From assembly GCA_023231475.1 (NCBI GenBank), contig JALJEE010001928.1:1-55354 (forward strand): a stretch of 55,354 bases of DNA, in the 5' to 3' direction. Both the position numbers and the translations under genes were made by a program. Below the pieces are notes generated by a model. That model was not told the origin of the DNA. It searched no databases and was given only the letters and a program-made list of their open reading frames with translations. Numbering within the stretch: the stretch's first letter is position 1; each line of letters starts with the position of its first letter. Positions 46,801 to 55,354 of this stretch are shown piece after piece. Source of the DNA: Seison nebaliae (lineage: Eukaryota > Rotifera > Pararotatoria > Seisonacea > Seisonidae).

Positions 46801-47402
46801 CATATATTTCACATTATGACATTGATCCAACAACAACATCATCACAACAACAAGTGGTTTGTTCACCGAAACCGATACATCATCATTATGACAATCATCA
46901 ACATCATCATGTAAATGAAAATATTTTGAGTCCACCCGAACAACAGCGATTGATCAATCGTGATGAATTGAATCCATCGACACAAGACGATCATGTTGAA
47001 GATTTGGATGAGAAAAAGAAAGCGAGAACAATGACAAAGAAACGTCAGAACAAAAAATCACTTTCAAGTGCTTATTTTCATGATAATCATTACGATAATG
47101 AACATAATATGCATCGTCGTCCAGATGACGATTCTGATCAGATTCCTAATGCAATCGGCAACCAAGAAGAAGACGAATATATGAGCAGATATCCTTACAC
47201 TCACTCATCTAAATATACGTTGGCGAACGTACAAACTCAACGTCTTATTGATAAACAAGTGATGTTGGCGATCGCCATATTAAATCGGTGTGTTTTTTGG
47301 TTATTCATCAGTTTCATTCTGCTACTCAATCTAGCCCTATGGATAGGAATTCCATTATATATGTCAAAAACTCAACCAGCACTAGCATTGCCAGTTACAT
47401 AG
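43854..47402 (+). CDS. Cys-loop ligand-gated ion channel, nicotinic-type, intronless, with very large cytoplasmic loop
   Basis: One uninterrupted 1182-residue frame. A hydrophobic leader (FLLIYFTILLSFIPP, about residues 24-38) precedes the ligand-binding domain: VEVNFSMNLNSIVSM, LIWTPDTFMYNTADENGF, Cys loop CRMTIDLFPYDTQTC, FGSWSHSTRF. Loop C (ERFYDAFIEPANFSE) has no vicinal cysteines. M1 begins after RRKPLHVIYNTVVP; M2 includes TQIGISIMLAYAVSSLRM; M3 includes LCMGFSLVAMIWFSIM, ending near residue 402. M4 (CVFWLFISFILLLNLALWI) lies near residue 1145. The M3-M4 loop is thus about 735 residues, against 100-200 in most nicotinic subunits, and is rich in Ser, His, Asn and Gln with poly-His, poly-Asn and poly-Gln runs. 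Close paralogue of the seven-exon gene at 29946-32140, in opposite orientation. Ligand and ion selectivity cannot be read from sequence. Confidence 0.88.
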   Translation: MSGDICSCSITNILIPVIRVEKKFLLIYFTILLSFIPPQHSFLFLTNNKQSSSSSPSQSSVMVSESSTDYHSTKQFPDTIFHEMEKNWINEKKRREVPNSVEKVELEEPVTHYESLIYQRILQKNNYWKKMRPKGTVEVNFSMNLNSIVSMEEREQIIVLHAFIDQIWVDQRLSWNPSNFDDISVMRIPVDLIWTPDTFMYNTADENGFLTPVRPIHAVVQSNGTVFWGNPMAKMRSRCRMTIDLFPYDTQTCSVMFGSWSHSTRFINYSLTNLRPDFSLLSANNEWDIIDVVQERIERFYDAFIEPANFSEITYHITIRRKPLHVIYNTVVPACMLTTLTLVSFFIPFAQETQIGISIMLAYAVSSLRMAEEVPAQSESVPLISIYLTLCMGFSLVAMIWFSIMNKLREMKRLPACLQTLVLHHFARLTCAQDVVIRLQRAMHAQQQLSIAEEQAAAARRTWCSAMNQVVRMASASKNFSTLNKDHKKPTLTDTIKQVLSQQEMKNHNDVYQQRMRANELTPKHTDSKAQNETSFSHKDDENLLVCSKNRKVSLAESTRSSTTSPISCNSSSTSSSSTTSSAFSLTHSSYWNTYNASKNEPKSFHNWPTPTLKAKRKSSHIWLKISEREKNRLEIKERKNSKKSNSCSSTSLKRNPHTNRSTNISNRSTDTSINRKCSSIDNLSKQRNHSRERRSPPQNHSSRYHLHKSHSGINQYCPQNQSNSKDRQQQHRSISKNSGNHNNNNNNNNSGGDGDIDKQLHNHQHRHKHNKVKARTRLPQPKDSHHHHHHNRQYNPYSNHMKQYTYEPFNHQESYLYHSKPDYNNKHLNRQFFTSINSPFYESHMVNGAHSMEREMHSLDIRGMNNCNNSIYDIDEYCLLGTRQHDLKKHIKLLKFRQAMLLSMSKPNKTLIKRNNRRLHECYLLYKVNRHRLKHFQSKCKRCENQYYYSNKKDIHDHNVTGITAVEQNCIKIDKQQQQQSPYISHYDIDPTTTSSQQQVVCSPKPIHHHYDNHQHHHVNENILSPPEQQRLINRDELNPSTQDDHVEDLDEKKKARTMTKKRQNKKSLSSAYFHDNHYDNEHNMHRRPDDDSDQIPNAIGNQEEDEYMSRYPYTHSSKYTLANVQTQRLIDKQVMLAIAILNRCVFWLFISFILLLNLALWIGIPLYMSKTQPALALPVT

Positions 47403-48577
47403 TAACTTTTCTCATTTTTCTTTACACTCCATTCTCATTTCTTCGACAATTTCCTAACGATTCATAAAAGTAAGAATTAATATAAATAATTAGCAATTCC
47501 TTATATTTTATTCATATCCATCTTCTCGTCGTAATCGACAACTGTTTACACGATATCATTACTTTATTTAAATAATAAATTATTTTCAATCTCATAAATT
47601 CTTATTACCGTCTAACCTGAAATGAAAATTATTTTCTACGATTCTTAAATAATAATTCTTAATTCATCAATCATCAACTTGAATTTTAAGTGCAGTTTTT
47701 TAAAAATCCAGAAAATAATTATCAGCTAATATGAAAAATCATTCATTTATCCTTCACTAGTTAAAAATTAAAATTTTTAATAATTTTTTAGTCGTTCAAG
47801 AATCATGTTCTTCTAACAATATAAGTGGATTAACCGAAAGAAGTTAAATTGATTATTGATAAAATTTAATAGATAATCATCGTCCCTCTTTGGAGATGGT
47901 GAAAGATTCAAAGAGTAATGTCGAAAATAGAAATATAATTGGAAATGGATAGATGAAGTTGACGAAAGAACAATAAGACTCGACATTAAATTGAAGTTAA
48001 ACTTGTTGAAGGGAAAAGGAAGATCATTTCCCATATGAAAAGTGATGCGTCGCAAATTAGGAAGTTATCGATCAGCAAAAAATGGAACGAACGGAATCAA
48101 CAGAGTAAAACGTAATTTTTATGAAAGAAAGATGATTATTACAAAAGTAATAAAAAAGAGGAAGAAAGAGGATGAAAAATCTTTTTGAATTTGAGAGATT
48201 GAGAGAGAAAAAGGAAATTATTTGAATTCATAAGAACTACATCGGAAAACATAAGATAAAATAACTGAGAGTGATAGATAAGGAACTGAAGAAATTTACT
48301 TTCTTTCCGCAACAAATCTGACGGATTTCGGTGACATGTATCTCCTTTCCATTGATTAATTAATCTGTAAAATGATAATCAGTCGAACGAGCATTTCTCT
48401 TTAAATGACTTTTAGGGTGAGTTGTTTGATTTTATGACTGACAAGAAATTAATGAATAAATAGGGATAGTAAAGACATTCTCTAAATGACAGAATCGGAT
48501 GATTTTTTGCGTCTGTGTCCTCTCGAAAACGAGATAAAAAGATCACTTTAACATAATAACATATATCCATTTCTAAA
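47403..48577. other. Convergent intergenic interval
   Basis: About 1.2 kb between the ends of the intronless receptor (plus) and TRAM (minus). It would hold both 3' untranslated regions. No reading frame, repeat or RNA gene is convincing here. The purine-rich stretch at 48100-48300 has no clear meaning. Confidence 0.5.
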
Positions 48578-50069
48578 TTATAACGATTTCTTTGATTCCA
48601 TTGAATTTTCCCGTGAGCGTTTTGACGAACTTTTCTGTGACAGTTGTACACCAATTAATAAATATAATTGGACGAAACAAACAGTTGCCATGATGAACAT
48701 TCTCACATTAAATTTATTGAAATTTGGAATTCTATCCCTGATCTCATCATGACCTTCTACTTCTTCTAATTGTTGCTTCTCCGTCATTGTCAATCCTCGT
48801 CTATTTAGAAATTGATGAAAATTCAGAAAATAAAACATTTTGAGAATTCACAAATATCTTAAGAAAAGTTGAAGTTAACCCAAAAACAACGATTGTGAAA
48901 ACGACAGTTAACAAACGAATAATTACATTGATTGGCGTTTTGATATTTTCGATCCAACTAAATATAAATTATAATAAACATAATAAATAAATTTAAATAA
49001 AATTGAAACTTTGAAATACTTCTTTGTAAGTGTTTCCCATTATTATTAGCAGCGATGGAATACTCACATAGAATCGACACGTAATAGACAAATTGACCGA
49101 TGGAATGTAGTGTCCAAAGAATCATGAAATATTTGTGGAAACTGTTAAAAATATATTATAAATCAACAAATTTAATTTAGAAGACTAACAAAGAGATATA
49201 TGCAGCGAGGAAGCAACAAATGTTGAGAATCGATTCCACAACCACATAAAATCCAACTTCATATTTTAATTTTGATAGGAAGACTTCTGGTATCCAATGA
49301 AGCCAATAAGCGATCTAATAGAAATAAATAAAGTTTCATTGATGTCCCAAGGAAAATTTTCAAATCTGAACTTGAATTAAGAAAAATATTTTAGTGAACA
49401 TGTTCATCGGTTCTGGATATGATTTCCATACTTGGGCAAAGTTCAAATGAACATTCGACTGAAAATCATAAAAGATGAAATTTGATTTGATGAAAATGGA
49501 AACCTGAGAAAGTAAATATACTGTTAAGAACACAGAAATTAGATGATATGTCACTAAATGACCAGCTACATTATACATTGCCGATTTCGTTTTGGAGAAT
49601 TTAATTTTTTTCAAAGTTTTCTTTAAAAAATTCATTTTCATTGATATAAAATGAATGACTAACATCCAACATATATTCTTGAATGACGGCATGAAATATA
49701 ATTCCAAAAACGGTATAGAATATGATAGAGAAGATGTCCGATCGACCAAATGTGTATAATGTTTCATTAGGATATTGTTGGATTTCTACGAATAAAGAAA
49801 AATTGTCAAAGAAATAAGAATTCTCGAATTGAACCTGTTATATTTGATTTTAATGTGATAAATGTACTGCTAATGGGTTGCAACGGCTACAAGAAAAGAA
49901 TGATAATGAGATTTAAGAGAAAATAAATGGAAACTTTAAAAACAGATCCAGCGACAATTATTAGACAAAAAACAGAAAGAATATCTGCTCGATTCTGAAC
50001 GACGAATTCATAACTGAGAATAGGTGGATTCTTCGTTCCACTATTTTGTCGACGGCGCATATTCACCAT
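48578..50069 (-). CDS. TRAM1: TRAM, translocating chain-associated membrane protein
   Basis: A multi-pass ER protein beside the Sec61 translocon that assists signal-sequence and membrane-protein insertion. The minus strand opens MVNMRRRQNSGTKNPPILSY then EFVVQNRADILS, matching animal TRAM (TKNPPVLSHEFVLQNHADI). Later exons read ETLYTFGRSDIFSIIFYTVF, then KLKFSKTKSAMYNVAGHLV in the cytosolic loop, FKSYPEPMN-like lumenal text, IAYWLHWIPEVFLSKLK, and a final exon with FNKFNVRMFIMATVCFVQLY and a basic Ser-rich tail (SQKSSSKRSRENSM). The start at 50069 is preferred over the internal ATG at 50060 only because it comes first. About seven introns of 45-70 nt. TRAM1 versus TRAM2-type cannot be separated; arthropods usually have one gene. 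Confidence 0.87.
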
Positions 50070-50402
50070 TGTTGGAATAATAGGAAAGAAAGTTTGGTAA
50101 AGAAAAAAAAAAACGATTAAGAAAATATGAGTGCTACGTGTGAAGTTGTAGTTGGTGAGTCACCTAAGCCTCCCATTTAGGGAAAGATAATTTTTCTTTT
50201 ATCTTTTCTCTCACGTTTAGTAAGATAATAAAATCAATTTTCAAAATGCAATCTAAACTCATTATTTAATAGTTAAGAATTGAAAAATTTTTTAGTGTTT
50301 TTCCTTTTCATCAATTCGTTTCTTTTTAACTGAATTATATTAACTTAACCAATTATTTGACAATATTAGTGGAAATATCGAATTAAATTTTTTTATTTAA
50401 AT
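50070..50402. other. Divergent promoter interval, TRAM and micropeptide
   Basis: About 0.33 kb between the TRAM start codon (minus) and the 48-codon frame (plus). It is AT-rich and should act as a shared divergent promoter if the small frame is real. No specific element recognised. Confidence 0.45.
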
Positions 50403-50549
50403 ATGGACAGCGATGATTACGATGAAGAGACAGCATTCGCTTCCGGTATTAATGAATTTGTCGAAGTGTTTGGAGATTATTTCCTCCAAATGTTACTTGT
50501 CGTCATACTAAATATTGTGGTGTTTCGACAATTACTGAAAGTGAATTGA
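50403..50549 (+). CDS. Candidate 48-residue single-pass membrane micropeptide
   Basis: ATG at 50403 to TGA at 50549 encodes 48 residues. An acidic N-terminus (MDSDDYDEETAFASG) is followed by an amphipathic stretch (INEFVEVFGDY), one hydrophobic helix (FLQMLLVVILNIVVF) and a basic end (RQLLKVN). This acidic-helix-basic pattern is what a small integral membrane protein would show, and few chance frames in AT-rich DNA look like it. It lies between TRAM and the aralar gene, on the opposite strand to both. I do not recognise a family. The helix is shorter than in sarcolipin or phospholamban and no family motif is seen. Confidence 0.45.
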   Translation: MDSDDYDEETAFASGINEFVEVFGDYFLQMLLVVILNIVVFRQLLKVN

Positions 50550-50750
50550 AGAGAAGAAACTAACGAGAAAATTACATTGTTAAGATTATTAATTTATCAC
50601 GTCTTTTTTTGTGAATATGAAAAAAGAGAAATGAAAATTACTACTTCTGATATGTTTCCATGTTTTGTGGAAGAAAAACGATTTTGAAAAAAAAAACATT
50701 TAATTTATTTTTGTCTAATATCTACTCCCGTTCCATTATCGATGTTAACA

Positions 50751-53085
50751 TTATTCGGTTTGGGGGAAATTTATTCCAAATTTCGATTCTAACGAAGCAA
50801 ATGTTGCCGGTGCCAATCGATAGGAACCGATGTGATCATGATTCGGAGAAGAAATTTGTGTTTGTGTCATTAGATCATGTTCTTTTTGAGTTCCTGATAA
50901 TGGTCTTCCTCCAAAATCGACATTGAATGTTCTTTGGAGAATTTCGTAAGTGAATAAAGTGACGGCAAATTGTGGAGATGAACGGAAGACACGAGCCACC
51001 GTTCCTTTCCATAAGGCAGCGAAACCTTCTTGTCGAATAATCTTTTTTGTTGCATCAATTACTCCATCATATTTTGTTTGTCCTTGTCGAGCAACTACCT
51101 GCAATCTAGTTTTGATGACATCAGCTGGTGTTACCAATGAAGCAGCTGGCATACCAGCAATTGCACCTGCAACTAATAAGGAAAAAGGAGAATTTTTCCC
51201 TTCGTCATCTGCTAAAATTTGTTTGGTATGAGCATATGCAGGAAAATAGATAGCACTAAATGGAATATCTCTGAGGAAGCACGCTTTCGCTCCTTTGTAC
51301 AAACCACGAAATCCGAGATCCTTCACTACATTGAGAGCACTAGGACGTTGAACGGTTGCAATCTCTCCCGCAACTTGTAGACGAATTTTGACAATTTCCA
51401 AAGGATTTGTGAAAATAACTTGAGAGAAACCAGCACATCCACCTGAAACCACTTCCGATAATAGAGGAATACTTCCATCTTTCTTATTTCGTAAATAATC
51501 GCGACAGAAATCGTTTGTTGTCAATTTAATAGCTTTCTCTGGTGCTACACCAATGATTTGAGGAAGAAGACCACGATAAAGACCGAAAATTCCCTCATAT
51601 TTCAATACCTTAGAAAAAAGAAATTATTGAAAAAAATGGAAAGATACTAAAGAAACTTTCTTGAAACAATCCATCGAATTTCTGTACATAACTTCTCCAA
51701 TGAAAGATCGCTGATTTTGCATCCGCGTCTTAACTAAATCAATCGGATAAACAGCTGTTGCACCACAAGCACCGGCAATCGAGCCCAAAACGAACCTGTA
51801 GACACTTTCACTAGCTTTCTGCCAATATGTTTGATGATGTTGTTGTTGTTGTTGTTGTTCGAAATGTCGTCTTGCTGATTTGCGGAATGGCATATCATCC
51901 TCCGTCAATGGAGTAATTGCTCGAATATCAGATAAATTTAATGTAGTTTGACTGTTACTATGTGGTGGAGTGATTACTGTTCCTGATGATGTTGTTATTG
52001 TACCTGTTCCACTTGATGAGGATGATGATGATGATGAAATAGTTGAATTTCCTGTTCGACGTAGTTGTGCAATGCGAAAGAGTATATCAATTTGTAGAGG
52101 AGAAATTTGAGGAAATTGCAAAGCACAAGAAAGAAAATCATCTTTCTTTATCGAATAATCGTCAATTCCTGAAAAGTTCTCAGATTTGAATGAACGTTCG
52201 AAAATTCTCCTTAGTAATTCTGTATTCCGTAAGAGTGAAATAAGAGAGAAATACCAAACGAATGATACTTGATCATCTTCATCTTTTCCATCAGTGGGAC
52301 AATTCAATTCTGTCAAATTCTCACTCAACCAATCACTCATCAAATGTGGTTGTGATTTAATCAAGAGATCATGCAACTGTTCACTACTGATCGAATAAGA
52401 CGTGTTGTCCAATTGACGATTCTCTAACAATACTCTACGAAATGCTTGAATTGAATGTTCTTCATGTAAATCTACTAATAATTGAGTAAATCCTTTATAT
52501 CTCAATCTTCTCAAATTATTTCCCTCACCAAAATGTAAATGGACAAATTCCGATGAGAAATTGAATGGATATAATGAATGTAGATTAGTATGAGATAGAA
52601 CTCTCTTGAATTCCTCTATTTCAAATGACAGTTATGACACAATAAAAGATAAATGAAGGAACCGAATGAAATTGATTGAGATCGATCGATATCAAATAAA
52701 CGGAAGGCAATTTCAAAGATTGCATCTGGTCGAGATAAGAGTTGTTCGAAATTCTTAAATTCATCAAATGAAATATATCCATCCTCATTACAATTGACAG
52801 TTCGACTGAGAATTTTCAATGTTTGTCGATTGATCTTTTTGTCTTCTCCGTATTGCACAACGCCCAGAAAACGATTGAAGAAATCCTCGACATTTATCAT
52901 CCAATCATCATTCTCATCTTGGTATGTTGAATACTGGACAGAAATATCATTAAAGGAATTGAAGGAAGAGAAAAAACTTTTAAAAAAATTGTTCGAAGTC
53001 TTTCGATATCTTCCTCATTCTCGTAATCGATTCGTGTTAGAATGTTAGACACATCGTCAGTAGAAGCTGTTTCCGTTTCGCCCAT
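50751..53085 (-). CDS. SLC25A12/13: Aralar/citrin, Ca2+-regulated mitochondrial aspartate-glutamate carrier
   Basis: Exchanges mitochondrial aspartate for cytosolic glutamate and a proton across the inner membrane, feeding the malate-aspartate shuttle. Exon 1 (53085-52978, [11 protein letters not shown]) joins at 52933 to [18 protein letters not shown]. The EF-hand half has loops such as [12 protein letters not shown] and [12 protein letters not shown]; the second is split by a roughly 50-nt intron. Then [15 protein letters not shown] and [13 protein letters not shown]. The carrier half has all three repeats with signatures [16 protein letters not shown] and PADVIKTR, plus [13 protein letters not shown] and [17 protein letters not shown]. 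It ends [12 protein letters not shown] Ser run (about 52012-52050) and a Gln run (51840-51862) sit in the linker between EF hands and carrier, unlike vertebrate citrin. Four exons. Confidence 0.93.
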
Positions 53086-54070
53086 TTAAAATCAGTAACA
53101 ATTCAATATTTTTCCCTTTGTCTTCTCCTACCGCAAGGAAGAGGATGGAAATAGAAAGTGCCGATTCAAATCAGAAAATTGCTATTCAGCTCTTACTTCG
53201 CCTTGTTGGAAGTGAAGTCAAACGAAATTATTTTATTTCTTCTTTACTTCTAGTAAATATATTGTTTAATAAGTTCAATTCAAATCTTTAAATTTTAATT
53301 TACTTATATACTCGATTGATTTCGGTTTGGAAAGAAATTGAAATAAAAAGCTATTTATGTTTACAAATAATTTTCCATTTATTATTTTCTTTCATATTGA
53401 ACTTACAATTGTTAAATTAAATACACCATAAATACAATTGTTACTTAAATACAACAAAGTAACTTGAACATGGGATGACGAGATACAGAAGAAATACTTT
53501 TCTCAATTTCGAACAATTTCAGCTTTCAAATTGTCAAATTTAACTTTTAAGAAATTGGCAAAAATTAAGATTTGTATTCATTCACCTGTTAGATAATGTT
53601 TTCCTTTGTTTTATATTGTAGCTTACTTGTTATCACTTTTCGTAAATTATAGAATTTAAGGTTTCAAAATAGAATTTATTTAGATCGTTTTATATTAAGA
53701 ATTAAAATTAAAAACATTATCATTGAGGAAGAAATAAAATAACCCGTTATGGATTGAATTAGCCAACCAGCTGAAACATTTATTTATGAAAATGAATTTC
53801 GTTAAAGAAAATACAAATACACTCAAATCATCTTTACGATTAATATTTTTTGAAAAAACAAACTTATTGCCACGTTGAAAGAAAAATTAATGATTCCTAA
53901 ATATCAACGGGAAGAAGAAGAATTATATTCGGAAATCTCTCTCTCTTTTTCCTATAGTAATTGATAAAATCTTTTATAGTTTTTTTACGCGCACTTAACA
54001 GTTGTTCATATTTTACTTATATCTTTATATATATATGATATTATATATATATATTATATTCTGATCTCTC
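53086..54070. other. Intergenic interval
   Basis: About 1 kb upstream of the aralar gene and before the LINE cluster. It ends in an AT dinucleotide microsatellite (about 54022-54060). No gene recognised. The first 200 bases should hold the aralar promoter and 5' untranslated region. Confidence 0.5.
54022..54060. repeat. AT microsatellite
   Basis: TATATATATATGATATTATATATATATATTATATT, next to the start of the LINE fragment cluster. Such tracts often flank LINE inserts as tails or integration sites, but no junction was proven. Confidence 0.7.
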
Positions 54071-54112
54071 ATGAGGAGGAAGTGTCTTACCTCATCGAAT
54101 TCTATTCAAATT

Positions 54113-54513
54113 AACGAATTCGTTAATTTTTTCCTTTCTACAATGTACGATTCTTCTATTACTTCATTACAAGAGCCATCTCGTCTCGTAATTCCTTCCG
54201 TATCGTTCAGTGAAGTTACCCTATCAGAATTCAAGTCTGCTTTATCTTGCATGAACTTATCAAAATCACATGGTGTAGATAATTGGTGCTTAAAGTTGGT
54301 GGCAGGACTAGACGATAATTCTACTCTCCTTATAATTAATCATATTAACGAGATATTGCTATGTAATATTGATTACAGTTATCTGAGAGTATTTTCGATT
54401 ACTCCTGTTTACAAAGGACATGGAAAACCTCGTTCCAATGTCAATTCATATCGTCCGATTTGTATTGCAAATGGGCTCATAAAAATCATCGAACAAATAA
54501 TTAAAAATAGATA
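54113..54513 (+). mobile_element. LINE reverse-transcriptase fragment (N-terminal RT blocks)
   Basis: The plus strand encodes early RT blocks: EFKSALSCMNLSKSHGVDNW, LLIINHINEILL, then FSITPVYKGHGKPRSNVNSY followed by RPICIANGLIKIIEQIIKNR. These match the fingers region of non-LTR reverse transcriptases (the K..SSGPDN-like, PVYKG and NYRPI blocks). The similarity stops at about 54513, just before a G-rich run. The frame is open throughout (54071-54580) but lacks the palm with YADD, so this is a fragment. Confidence 0.8.
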
Positions 54514-54522
54514 CCGTCAACA

Positions 54523-54553
54523 GGGGCAATGTGGGAATCGGGGGGAAAATGGG
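54523..54553 (+). other. G-quadruplex motif
   Basis: GGGG-CAATGT-GGG-AATC-GGGGGG-AAAAT-GGG: four runs of at least three G with loops of 6, 4 and 5 nt, fitting the usual G4 rule. It is exceptional in this AT-rich window and lies directly after the point where RT homology ends. Confidence 0.75.
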
Positions 54554-54833
54554 AAACGAAAAATCTTAAGCTTTTGTTGAAAATGGTAATTTTTTATATG
54601 TTTTACTTAACAATTTTCAAGGGTAATTTGCATGATCATTTGGAAGTATTTGAAGTATATGTACAAATATTAAAAATTAGTTTCGTCATGTCAAAAAAAA
54701 ATAATGGACTATTTTTTTGTCGGATAAAATTAAGAATAGAAAAGCTTATTTTTTTGGAAAAAAACCTTGGTCGAGAATGTACATTAATTACGAATATGTA
54801 TAATATTCGTAATTACACTATCTTCTAGCGGTC
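54554..54833. other. Unassigned segment between opposed LINE fragments
   Basis: About 0.28 kb between the plus-strand RT fragment and the minus-strand one. A 99-codon plus frame (54529-54828) has no protein-like features. It could be an untranslated part of one of the LINEs or unrelated DNA. Nothing else recognised. Confidence 0.4.
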
Positions 54834-54995
54834 TACGATCACGATGTCATCTACATAGGCCATAACATGCGGAAAACGATTGATTTAGATTGCTGAGAAC
54901 ACCGTCAATGACTAACCCAAAAAGCCTAGGACCTAGAATGGTACCTTGACGAACACCAGAGCTGATGGAAAAAAAATCACTATGGTGGTTATATG
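54834..54995 (-). mobile_element. LINE reverse-transcriptase palm fragment, frameshifted
   Basis: The minus strand reads SDFFSISSGVRQGTILGPRL then FGLVIDGVLSNLNQS, and in the next frame FPHVMAYVDDIVIVD. It matches the left LINE (GVRQGTIFGPWFFGPVIDEVL, FPHVIAYADDIVIFSQ) closely. Compared with that copy, about 20-25 bases between NLNQS and FPHV are missing and the frame changes there; the catalytic YADD reads YVDD. It is therefore a short, dead piece of the same or a sister family. Confidence 0.8.
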
Positions 54996-55117
54996 GGAGA
55001 CTTATATGGACAATCCAATGGTGCAATTTTATTTAATGATTCATTTATTTTATATTTTATTTTAAATTTCTCTACATTTCAATATGACAATTATCACCAT
55101 AAACATTTTAATATAAT

Positions 55118-55354
55118 ACGATCGATGAAACGAGACAAGCTCTTTCCAATCTTGATCTGAAGAAGTGCCACGGTTCGGATAATTTATGTCTTCAGATTAT
55201 CGCAGAATTGAATCCGTCACTGTTCGAAATGATAGTTTCCCATATAAATCGTATAATTAATGATGAGGTGGATTCTTCGACTCCTAGGAAGTTCCTTATA
55301 ATTCCAATTCTGAAAAGTGGCAGTAAGGACTCGTGCGACGTAAATTCGTACCGT
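55118..55354 (+). mobile_element. LINE reverse-transcriptase fragment, cut by window end
   Basis: The plus-strand frame runs open to the last base: IDETRQALSNLDLKKCHGSD, IIAELNPSLFEMIVSHINRI, IINDEVDSSTPRKFLIIPIL, then KSGSKDSCDVNSYR. It covers the same RT blocks as the fragment at 54113-54513 (CHGSDN versus SHGVDN, FLIIPIL versus FSITPVY, DVNSYR versus NVNSYR) but differs at most positions, so it is another subfamily. The rest lies beyond the window. Confidence 0.8.

Noticed and set aside
50950-51231. Plus-strand frame opposite the aralar carrier domain
   Set aside because: Antisense mirror of strongly conserved coding sequence.
1-55354. tRNA, rRNA, snRNA, CRISPR arrays and endogenous virus-like elements
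   Set aside because: I scanned for typical B-box-like words, U6/U1-like sequence, regular spacer repeats and capsid, envelope, integrase or protease motifs and saw none. The only mobile DNA recognised is LINE-type. Structure-based tools could still find degenerate RNA genes.

Overview
The window is AT-rich nuclear DNA from a small-genome arthropod. Compact multi-exon genes with introns of mostly 31-80 nt, short intergenic gaps and the gene set (a cadherin, Cys-loop receptors, ciliary IFT56, many low-complexity structural proteins) fit an acariform mite best. The species is an inference; no marker gene fixes it. No prokaryotic features, CRISPR arrays, rRNA or tRNA genes were found.

Layout, left to right. 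0.26-2.39 kb (-): IFT56/TTC26, an intraflagellar transport protein. 3.1-3.6 kb (+): unrecognised 162-residue protein. 3.86-5.44 kb (-): a membrane protein with about 21-residue repeats and an unresolved 5' end. 5.9-6.8 kb (-): 3' part of a LINE with an intact YADD reverse-transcriptase frame. 7.35-14.54 kb (+): a large diverged cadherin split into many short exons. 14.93-16.62 kb (+): PUF60/half pint splicing factor. 19.8-24.3 kb (+): two tandem, low-complexity, probably structural genes that share a charged Val/Glu/Lys/Pro motif. 25.3-26.0 kb (+): small secreted protein. 26.1-29.1 kb (-): VPS52 of the GARP/EARP tethering complex. 29.9-32.1 kb (-) and 43.85-47.40 kb (+): two related nicotinic-type Cys-loop receptor subunits, head to head across 11.7 kb of noncoding DNA. 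48.6-50.1 kb (-): TRAM, the translocon-associated membrane protein. 50.40-50.55 kb (+): a 48-residue single-pass membrane micropeptide candidate. 50.75-53.09 kb (-): aralar/citrin (SLC25A12/13), the Ca2+-regulated mitochondrial aspartate-glutamate carrier. 54.1 kb to the end: a rearranged cluster of LINE reverse-transcriptase fragments.

Most genes are ordinary housekeeping or neuronal genes and form no operon-like system. The least ordinary parts are: the receptor pair, one member split into seven exons and the other intronless with a roughly 735-residue cytoplasmic loop; the long noncoding interval between them, with perfect hairpins, a diverged ~76-bp duplicated element and clustered regulatory-looking motifs; the cadherin with eroded calcium motifs; the tandem Met/Pro-Ser-Gly structural genes; and the LINE cluster at the right edge with a G-quadruplex motif at a fragment boundary. 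No clearly new multi-gene system was found.
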